NCBI GenBank assembly: GCA_963843465.1
Contig: CAWJKP010000006.1
Span: 367,841 to 431,840 of the forward strand
Direction of reading: 5' to 3'
Source: CAWJKP01 sp963843465
GTDB lineage: Bacteria > Planctomycetota > Planctomycetia > Pirellulales > Thermoguttaceae
Length of the DNA: 64,000 nt
Of this stretch, positions 58,169 through 64,000 are shown one piece after another. Each line of letters opens with the position of its first letter. The first letter of the stretch is position 1. A program made the position numbers and the translations under genes. The notes beneath the pieces were generated by a model. That model was not told the origin of the DNA and searched no databases. It saw only the letters and a program-made list of their open reading frames with translations.

Positions 58169-59878
58169 ATGACCAACGCCGAAATCGCCGCCGCCTTCGA
58201 CCAGGTCGCCGACCTCTTGGAATTCCAGGGGGCCAATCCCTTTCGCGTGCGGGCGTATCGCCAGGCGTCGCGGATCCTCGGCGACCTGGCCGAGCCGGTC
58301 GAGCAGATCCTGGCCGACCCCCAGCGGAAACTGACGGAGATCGAAGGCATCGGCAAGGACCTGGCCGAGAAGATCGCCACCCTGCAGGCGACCGGCAAGC
58401 TGCCGATGCTCGAAGAGCTCCGCGCCCAGGTGCCCGAGAGCGTTCTGGCGATCCTCCGCGTTCCCGGGCTGGGGCCGAAGCGGGCGGCCGCCTTGTTCCA
58501 CGAGATCCAGGTGGCCACGCTCGACGAGCTTCGCGAGGCCTGCCGACAGCACCGCGTCCGCGAGTTGAAGGGCTTCGGCGAGAAGACCGAGGCGGCGATC
58601 CTCGGCGGCCTGGATTTCGCCGCCCAGGCCGATCTGCGGACCTGCTGGGCCGACGCCGACCAGATCGTTCAGCAACTCCTGGCGCAGCTCGACGGTTGTC
58701 CGGCGATCGTCAGGCGGGAAGTGGCCGGCAGTTACCGTCGCGGCAAGGAGACGGTCGGCGATCTGGACATCCTGGTCGTCGCCCGCCAGACGGCCGGGGC
58801 GATGGACTGTCTGGCCGCGTTTCCCGGGGTGGCCGCCGTGCTGGCCCGCGGCGAGACGAAGATGTCGGTCCGGCTGGGCAGCGGTTTACAGGTCGATCTG
58901 CGCGTGGTGCCGGAGGAGTCGTTCGGGGCCGCGCTGCAGTACTTCACCGGCTCCCAGGCCCACAACATCGTGTTGCGGGGCATGGCCAAGGGCCGCGGCC
59001 TGAAAATCAACGAGTATGGCGTCTTTCGCGGCGATCAACGGATTGCCGGCAACACGGAGGAGGAGGTCTACGCGGCCTTGGGCCTCCCTTGGATCCCGCC
59101 CGAGCTGCGGGAGGCCCGGCAGGAGTTCGAGGAGGCCGCGGCGGGGAAGCTCCCCGAGTTGATCGAGCTGGACCAGATCCGCGGCGACCTGCACGCCCAC
59201 AGCACCTGGACGGACGGCATGGCCACGATCGAAGAGATGGCCCAGGCAGCCAAGGAACGAGGGCTGAAGTACCTGGCCATTACGGACCACTCGAAGCGGG
59301 TGAGCATGGCCGGCGGCCTCGACGGGGCGAAGCTTCGCCGCCAGTGGGCCGAGGTCGACAAGATCAACGCGCGGCTGCGGGGATTTACGCTGCTCAAGGG
59401 AGTCGAGGTCGATATCCTCGAGCGCGGCGGGCTGGACCTGCCGGACGACGTTCTGGCGGAGGCCGATTGGGTGGTGGCAAGTGTCCACTATGGCCAGCGC
59501 CAGCCCCGCGAGCAGATCACCCGGCGCGTCATCGGGGCCCTGGAGAACCCTCACGTGTGCGCCATCGCCCACCCCACGGGCCGGCTGATCAACGAGCGGA
59601 AGGCCTACGAAATCGACCTGGATGCGGTGCTCCGCGCGGCCCGCGACCAGGGCAAGATGATGGAACTCAACGCCCATCCCCGGCGGCTGGACCTGGACGA
59701 CGTGGCCTGCCGTGTGGCGAAGAATTACGGAGTGCCGATTGTCATTTCCACGGACGCCCATAGTATAAACGGACTCGACGCCATGCGCTACGGCGTGCTG
59801 CAGGCCCGGCGCGGCGGTTTGACCAGGAAGGACGTGGCCAATACGCGGACCTGGCCCCAGTTGAAGAAAATGCTATGA
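58169..59878 (+). CDS. polX: DNA polymerase X with PHP exonuclease domain
   Basis: ATG 58169 (MTNAEIAAAFDQVADLLEFQGANPFRVRAY) is favoured over an in-frame ATG at 58118. The 569-residue product has helix-hairpin-helix motifs (IEGIGKDLAEKIATL; VPGLGPKRAAALF), the polymerase site GSYRRGKETVGDLDIL (near 180-195) and a C-terminal PHP domain (DLHAHSTWTDGMATI, ITDHSKRVSMA, EVDIL, STDAHSI). The PHP His/Asp set is complete, so it should have 3'-5' exonuclease activity used in base-excision repair. Intact. Confidence 0.93.
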   Translation: MTNAEIAAAFDQVADLLEFQGANPFRVRAYRQASRILGDLAEPVEQILADPQRKLTEIEGIGKDLAEKIATLQATGKLPMLEELRAQVPESVLAILRVPGLGPKRAAALFHEIQVATLDELREACRQHRVRELKGFGEKTEAAILGGLDFAAQADLRTCWADADQIVQQLLAQLDGCPAIVRREVAGSYRRGKETVGDLDILVVARQTAGAMDCLAAFPGVAAVLARGETKMSVRLGSGLQVDLRVVPEESFGAALQYFTGSQAHNIVLRGMAKGRGLKINEYGVFRGDQRIAGNTEEEVYAALGLPWIPPELREARQEFEEAAAGKLPELIELDQIRGDLHAHSTWTDGMATIEEMAQAAKERGLKYLAITDHSKRVSMAGGLDGAKLRRQWAEVDKINARLRGFTLLKGVEVDILERGGLDLPDDVLAEADWVVASVHYGQRQPREQITRRVIGALENPHVCAIAHPTGRLINERKAYEIDLDAVLRAARDQGKMMELNAHPRRLDLDDVACRVAKNYGVPIVISTDAHSINGLDAMRYGVLQARRGGLTRKDVANTRTWPQLKKML

Positions 59879-59892
59879 AAACCCACACGGTC

Positions 59893-59945
59893 GTACTCCT
59901 CACGCTCCGCGTGAGGCCCAACCTCACGCGGAGCGTGAGGAGTAC
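59893..59945. repeat. 24-bp perfect inverted repeat, second copy of the in-gene element
   Basis: GTACTCCTCACGCTCCGCGT... at 59893-59916 pairs exactly with 59922-59945, loop CCAAC. It lies 12 bases before sucC and matches the element inside the Hsp70-like gene. Confidence 0.85.
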
Positions 59946-59957
59946 AAAAGAAGTGCT

Positions 59958-61154
59958 ATGAAGATCCACGAGTACCAGGCGAAGCAGATCTTGCGCGAGG
60001 CCCGGGTGGCCGTGCCGCGGGGGGTCGTGGCCGATACGCCGATGGCCGCGGCCGAAGCCTTCCGCCAGCTCGGCGACCGGGTGGCGGTGATCAAGGCCCA
60101 GATCCACGCCGGCGGACGCGGCAAGGGCACGGTCCAGGACAACCCCAGCCAACGCGGCGTGCAACTGGTCCACAGTGCAGAGGAGGCGATGCAGGTCGCC
60201 GTTAACCTGCTGGGACATACTCTGGTCACCGTGCAGACGGGCCCCGAGGGGCAGGTGGTCCATCGGCTGCTGGTCGAGGAGGGCTGCAGCATCGCCCGCG
60301 AGCTGTACGTGGGGATCGTGGTCGACCGCGGGGCGTCGCTGCCGGTGATGATGGCGTCCAGCGAGGGCGGCATGGACATCGAGCTGGTCGCCGCCCGCAC
60401 GCCCGAGCGGATCTTCCGCGAGCCCTTCCAACCCGGCGCGGGCCTCTGGAGCTACCAGGCCCGCAAGCTCGCCTGGCGGCTGGGGCTCGCGGAGCCTTCG
60501 GTCCGCGCGGCGGAGAAGTTTCTGCGGGGCCTGGCCCGGGTCTTCGTGGAGAAGGACTGCAGCCTGCTGGAGATCAATCCCCTGGTGCTGACGGCCGAAG
60601 GGAGCCTCTTGGCGCTGGATGCGAAGATCACTTTCGACGACAACGCCCTCATGCGCCACGACGACCTGGCCGCCTTGCGGGATCTCGCCGAAGAGCAGCC
60701 CGCCGAGGTCCGCGCGTCGGAGGAAGGGCTGAGCTACGTGAAGCTCGACGGCAACATCGGCTGCCTGGTCAACGGCGCCGGGCTGGCGATGAGCACCATG
60801 GATCTGATCAAGCTCCACGGCGGCCGGCCGGCCAACTTCTTGGACGTCGGCGGCGGGGCCAACGTCCACCAGGTGACCGAGGCCTTCCGCATCCTCCTGG
60901 GTGACAAGAACGTGCGGGCCGTGCTGGTCAATATCTTCGGCGGGATCATGCGCTGCACGACGATCGCCGAGGCGATCCTGCGGGCCTACCAGAGCGTGGG
61001 CTTCAATGTCCCTCTGGTGGTGCGGCTGGAAGGGACGGAGGTCGAGCAAGGCCGCAAGATCCTCGCCCAGAGCAATCTCGACATTATCGCCGCCGACGGT
61101 CTGACCGACGCCGCCGAGAAGGTCGTGGCCGCGGCCAGTGGGAGGAGTGGTTAG
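59958..61154 (+). CDS. sucC: Succinate-CoA ligase (ADP-forming) beta subunit
   Basis: MKIHEYQAKQILREARVAVPRG, AQIHAGGRGKG (ATP-grasp), EINPLVLTAEG, DAKITFDDNAL and NIFGGIMRC are the SucC signatures; 398 residues is normal. With SucD it makes ATP from succinyl-CoA in the citric acid cycle in the cytoplasm. sucD follows after 106 bases, so one transcript is probable. Intact. Confidence 0.95.
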   Translation: MKIHEYQAKQILREARVAVPRGVVADTPMAAAEAFRQLGDRVAVIKAQIHAGGRGKGTVQDNPSQRGVQLVHSAEEAMQVAVNLLGHTLVTVQTGPEGQVVHRLLVEEGCSIARELYVGIVVDRGASLPVMMASSEGGMDIELVAARTPERIFREPFQPGAGLWSYQARKLAWRLGLAEPSVRAAEKFLRGLARVFVEKDCSLLEINPLVLTAEGSLLALDAKITFDDNALMRHDDLAALRDLAEEQPAEVRASEEGLSYVKLDGNIGCLVNGAGLAMSTMDLIKLHGGRPANFLDVGGGANVHQVTEAFRILLGDKNVRAVLVNIFGGIMRCTTIAEAILRAYQSVGFNVPLVVRLEGTEVEQGRKILAQSNLDIIAADGLTDAAEKVVAAASGRSG

Positions 61155-61260
61155 TGGCGAGTGGTGAGTGGTCGGTGGTCAGTAAGCGTTAGCCCCGGCG
61201 GCCACGCCGGCTGCGGTGCATTTCGCGGGCCGTCCGAGATGACTTCGCCTAGGAACAAGC

Positions 61261-62154
61261 ATGAGCATCCTCATCGATAAGCGGACGCGGGTCATCTGCC
61301 AGGGAATCACGGGCAAGGCCGGGCAGTTCCATACGCGGCAGTGCCGGGAATATGGCACGCAAATGGTCGGCGGCGTGACGCCGGGCAAGGGAGGCGGGGT
61401 CGTCGAGGGCCTGCCCGTCTTCGACACCGTGGCCGAGGCCGTCGAGAAGACCGCGGCCGACGCCACCATGATCTTCGTCCCCGCGGCCTTCACGGCCGAC
61501 GCCATCCTGGAGGCGGCCGACGCCAAGATCCGCACGATCATCGCCATCACCGAGGGCGTGCCGGTGCTGGACATGGTTCGCGTCTATCAGGCCCTGCGGG
61601 GCTCGGCCTCGACGCTCATCGGGCCCAACTGTCCGGGCGTGATCACGCCGGAAGAGTGCAAGATCGGCATCATGCCCGGCTACATCCATCGCCGCGGCCC
61701 GATCGGCGTGATCAGCCGCTCCGGCACGCTGACCTACGAGGCGGTCTGGCAACTCAGCCGCCTGGGCCTGGGCCAGTCGACCTGCGTGGGTCTGGGGGGC
61801 GACCCGATCGTGGGCACGTCGTTCGTGGATCTGCTGGAGCGGTTCGGCAAGGACGAGCAGACGGAGGGCGTGCTGATGATCGGCGAGATCGGCGGCACGG
61901 CCGAAGAGCAGGCCGCCCGCTACGTGGCCGACCATTTCCGCAAGCCGGTGGCGGCCTTCATTGCCGGCCGCACGGCCCCGCCCGGCAAGCGGATGGGCCA
62001 CGCCGGCGCCATCATTAGCGGCGGCCGTGGCACGGCCGCCGAGAAGGTCGCCGCCCTGGAGGCGGCCGGCATCGTCGTCGCCGAGAGCCCCGCCGACATG
62101 GGCACCGCCATGCGGCGTGCGATCCAAGCGCGGTCGAAAGCCGCCGCGCGTTAA
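61261..62154 (+). CDS. sucD: Succinate-CoA ligase (ADP-forming) alpha subunit
   Basis: MSILIDKRTRVICQGITGKAGQFH, GVTPGKGG, GPNCPGVITPEECKIGIMPG, GVISRSGTLTYEA, GIGGDP-like GLGGDPIVGTSF, and GHAGAII near residue 242, whose His carries the phosphoryl group. 297 residues, normal. Its AGGA ribosome-binding site lies ten bases before ATG. Intact. Confidence 0.95.
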   Translation: MSILIDKRTRVICQGITGKAGQFHTRQCREYGTQMVGGVTPGKGGGVVEGLPVFDTVAEAVEKTAADATMIFVPAAFTADAILEAADAKIRTIIAITEGVPVLDMVRVYQALRGSASTLIGPNCPGVITPEECKIGIMPGYIHRRGPIGVISRSGTLTYEAVWQLSRLGLGQSTCVGLGGDPIVGTSFVDLLERFGKDEQTEGVLMIGEIGGTAEEQAARYVADHFRKPVAAFIAGRTAPPGKRMGHAGAIISGGRGTAAEKVAALEAAGIVVAESPADMGTAMRRAIQARSKAAAR

Positions 62155-62159
62155 CGGCG

Positions 62160-62291
62160 TTACCGCGTGTTGTCCAACTTGCTTCCACACCAGGGACAGA
62201 AGTCCCGGGCCCCGCTGCACTTCTCCTTGCACTTCGGGCACTGCTTCGGCGGCAGCAAAGATCCCAACGGCAACTTCCAACGGGGGGTCAA
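62160..62291 (-). CDS. Small zinc-ribbon protein
   Basis: The minus frame reads LTPRWKLPLGSLLPPKQCPKC, then KCSGARDFCPWCGSKLDNTR and stops. CPKC and CPWC form a rubredoxin-knuckle zinc ribbon. No ATG is present; TTG at 62291 is the nearest start, and the 5' side enters a repeat, so the gene may be truncated or start further up. Confidence 0.5.
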   Translation of the reverse strand: MTPRWKLPLGSLLPPKQCPKCKEKCSGARDFCPWCGSKLDNTR

Positions 62292-62294
62292 AAC

Positions 62295-62347
62295 GGGGAC
62301 GCAGCGAGTATTGGCAGGATGCGGTACGATAAACTAGCTGCGTCCCC
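62295..62347. repeat. 53-bp dispersed repeat, copy 1
   Basis: GGGGACGCAGC at the left and GCTGCGTCCCC at the right form inverted ends; the centre contains CGAGTATTGGCAGGATG. A related copy lies at 62985-63033. Confidence 0.75.
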
Positions 62348-62358
62348 GTCTCGGCTCT

Positions 62359-62811
62359 CTACTTCTCAGTCTTGAGGACAGCGTTGGGCGAGGTGCCCTT
62401 GGAAGATTCGCCCTTGGAAGAGTCGCCCTTGGAAGATTTGCCCTTGGACACCTTGTCCTTGGACGAGCTGCCCTTTTTCGAGTTGCTCTTGGTCGGCTTA
62501 CCCTTATGGTGGGCGTGATAGACATAGACGCCCTTCGGGACGATGATGCCCGTACCGTGGCGAACCAGCAGGTTACAGGTGTAGCCCGTCGGCACTGAAC
62601 CAGCCGAGTTGGAGGTAGCCGCAAAATTGGCCACGTAGTGCTCTTCAACCACATGGAAGGCAACACCAAGCGGCAAATCGTTGCTCGCAGTCGCCAGTGC
62701 GGCTTCCTTGGCCGCGACCTTGTCGGGTCCGGTGCCATAGAACCTGTTCTCGGCCCCGCTAGTCACCGAGGGCATGACCGCCAACAAACACGCTGTCAAC
62801 AGAATCTTCAT
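62359..62811 (-). CDS. Secreted protein with Ser/Lys/Gly repeat tail
   Basis: The ATG at 62811 has AGGAG eight bases upstream. MKILLTACLLAVMPSVTSGA is a signal peptide. Residues about 20-95 form a compact domain (VAFHVVEEHYVANFAAT, NLLVRHGTGIIVPKG, VYVYHAHHKG). The tail repeats SSKG/SKGD units (KSSKGDSSKGESSKG), strongly basic. No known enzyme motif; it may stick to an acidic surface polymer. Confidence 0.7.
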   Translation of the reverse strand: MKILLTACLLAVMPSVTSGAENRFYGTGPDKVAAKEAALATASNDLPLGVAFHVVEEHYVANFAATSNSAGSVPTGYTCNLLVRHGTGIIVPKGVYVYHAHHKGKPTKSNSKKGSSSKDKVSKGKSSKGDSSKGESSKGTSPNAVLKTEK

Positions 62812-62984
62812 CGCACGACTCCTAGGTCCATGGCACAGTTCCTTTCGCGCGAAAAGGACCGAGTGTCCGTATTTTACCCCCGTAGTCGGGCAGTTCAATC
62901 ATGATTCTTGGGGCATTATTAAACCCTGCTAGAGAGTTAGCGCTTTCGGGGCAAGACTTGGCGTGGATAAGGCTGTCGAAACCC

Positions 62985-63033
62985 GGACGTAGCTCGTATT
63001 GGCAAGATGGGGCACGAGACATTAGCTGCGTCC
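62985..63033. repeat. 53-bp dispersed repeat, copy 2 (49 bp)
   Basis: GGACGTAGC ... CGTATTGGCAAGATGGGG ... GCTGCGTCC aligns with 62295-62347, with scattered differences. The two flank the Ser/Lys-rich gene. Confidence 0.7.
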
Positions 63034-63062
63034 GCACTTCGACTACGTTTCGACTCGCTCAC

Positions 63063-63431
63063 CTAACTGCTCTCAGGCCGGTATTCGCGGATTCGCCCCC
63101 TCTCGACGATCCAGAGTTTGCCAAAGATATCGGCCTGGGATAGCGCGCCGACCAAGGTACGGCAGGCGAGCCAGAGATCGGTGTCCCGGGGCCTTGGCGG
63201 CAGCCGCAGCACGGCGATTCCCGCGTAGTCCCAGGGATGAAACAGCAGGGGGTTGCTGAAATCGAGGTCCAAGGTCACCAAGCAGCGACCTTCGGCCGCG
63301 CAGGCGGCAATCCTTTGGCGGTCGGGAGCTGAGATAAGGTGCTGCGCGGCGACCGTGGCCACGTCGTGGGCCGCCTGGCGAAACAGTGATGCGCCTCGCT
63401 GGCCGAGGTTCTCATCCAATTTCAGCTTCAT
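63063..63431 (-). CDS. DUF5615 PIN-like toxin
   Basis: ATG 63431 overlaps the stop of the antitoxin gene (ATGA). KLKLDENLGQRGASLFRQAAHDVATV and CLVTLDLDFSNPLLFHP are the acidic motifs of DUF5615 PIN-like ribonucleases (Asp and Glu in DEN; Asp in DLDF). 122 residues. Expected to cleave RNA when not held by the partner. Intact. Confidence 0.85.
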   Translation of the reverse strand: MKLKLDENLGQRGASLFRQAAHDVATVAAQHLISAPDRQRIAACAAEGRCLVTLDLDFSNPLLFHPWDYAGIAVLRLPPRPRDTDLWLACRTLVGALSQADIFGKLWIVERGRIREYRPESS

Positions 63432-63676
63432 GGACGGCTTTCCAGCGGGATTTCGACGTAGCGCTCCCGCGACATCTCCCCACCGTAGGCGATGCACGCC
63501 CGAATATCGGCTTCGGATATGCCGGGGTAGTTCTCCAAAACGTCCTGGAAGGTCCACCCGCTGGCCAGCAGGTCCAGGACCAAGGAGACCCAAATCCGGT
63601 GCCCCCGTATGCACGGCTTGCCAAAACAGATGGCCGGATCAATCGAGATCCGGTGCAACAACTCTTCGCGGTCCAT
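63428..63676 (-). CDS. DUF433 antitoxin
   Basis: MDREELLHRISIDPAICFGKPCIRGHRIWVSLVLDLLASGWTFQDVLENYPGISEADIRACIAY is a complete DUF433 protein (82 residues) with the GKPCIRG(H/T)RI box and an HTH-like C-terminus. Overlaps the DUF5615 gene by four bases, the standard pairing of this toxin-antitoxin type. Confidence 0.85.
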   Translation of the reverse strand: MDREELLHRISIDPAICFGKPCIRGHRIWVSLVLDLLASGWTFQDVLENYPGISEADIRACIAYGGEMSRERYVEIPLESRP

Positions 63677-63966
63677 CCGTCAGCTCCCCTTTCCGGCACT
63701 TGGTGTTAGACTGACCCCCGAGAGTTCCACGCGCGGGCGACAACGAGGAATTGTACACGATCCCGCCCCGCGTCCATCCCTCGACTGCCCGCGGGACAGT
63801 GGGTGTCAACAGGAGCAAGGGTTTTCCGCCGCCGCGCTTCGTGGTAAACTTGCCCATGATGCCACCTTTCGCGTTCAAGCGTGAGGTGGCGTCACTGACG
63901 CCCGCTCGTTACCATCGGACGCGTGCCAAGAAGCACAACGTAAGCCGTTATACAGGAAGCGTTTAC

Positions 63967-64000
63967 GTCCCGGTAGCTCAGGGGATAGAGCAACGGTTTC
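63967..64000 (+). tRNA. tRNA-Arg, 5' part, cut by the window edge
   Basis: GTCCCGG acceptor, TA, D arm GCTC/GAGC with loop AGGGGATA, then A and the anticodon stem ACGGT and loop TTC. The base at position 34 is C, so the anticodon begins with C (CCU or CCG would fit arginine). The identity rests on the D arm and this base only. Confidence 0.7.

Noticed and set aside
63639..63878. Minus-strand 79-codon frame MNAKGGIMGKFTTKRGGG...
   Set aside because: Its second half overlaps the antitoxin start, there is no clear ribosome-binding site, and no family is recognised. It may be a small gene, but evidence is too thin to annotate.

Overview
The window looks like a chromosomal segment of a GC-rich planctomycete, probably Pirellulales-like. 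The signs are three type II secretion-like DUF1559 pseudopilins in a row, a DUF3731-type Hsp70, a stand-alone RNA polymerase alpha-CTD-like protein, several secreted polysaccharide-active or sulfatase-maturation-like proteins with signal peptides, and many palindromic intergenic repeats. No rRNA or CRISPR array was seen.

Region 1 (1-8.5 kb) and region 3 (19-25.5 kb) hold mostly minus-strand secreted proteins: an F5/8C-like protein, DUF2961/GH172, a GH5 endoglucanase, a beta-helix protein, an FGE/SUMF1-like protein, a PQQ-type propeller and the wreck of a GH62-like enzyme. They are mixed with truncated genes (metallophosphoesterase, epimerase, YjbQ, a DUF2157-like membrane protein) and a frameshifted ParB-like gene.

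Region 2 (8.5-19 kb) is a mobile-element graveyard. A group II intron with an internally deleted intron-encoded protein sits inside a small HTH regulator gene. Next come an ISAs1 scrap, a complete-looking IS66 (ISBst12-type) element with 19-bp inverted repeats, a decayed run of prophage-like structural genes, and an internally deleted IS with 26-bp terminal repeats. The outer flanks of both IS elements do not match, so deletions followed insertion.

Region 4 (26.5-37.3 kb) is an integrative element abutting tRNA-Ala(UGC): a truncated tyrosine integrase, small cargo ORFs, a ParB-like protein, a DNA-binding-like protein, a degenerate-helicase-like protein and a reverse transcriptase with a WADN active site. 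The last three lie in one tight minus-strand operon. A tandem array of at least six perfect short hairpins lies directly at the 3' end of the reverse transcriptase. This RT + helicase-like protein + structured-RNA unit is the best candidate for an undescribed system.

Region 5 (37.7-64 kb) is core genome. It carries dnaK-clpB-Hsp70 (chaperones and disaggregase), a lipoprotein/pseudopilin cassette repeated with variation, pcrA/uvrD, an alpha-CTD-like protein, a three-gene set (DUF3592 membrane protein, arrestin-like protein, P-loop ATPase), a Cys-rich secreted protein, a DRG-type GTPase, DNA polymerase X, sucC-sucD, a DUF433/DUF5615 toxin-antitoxin pair and the start of a tRNA-Arg. A palindromic repeat family occurs between genes, and once in frame inside the Hsp70 gene.

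About eighteen apparent single-base frameshifts are spread over the first 46 kb, including dnaK and clpB. The last 18 kb has none. Assembly error is the simplest explanation, but real decay cannot be excluded in the mobile regions.
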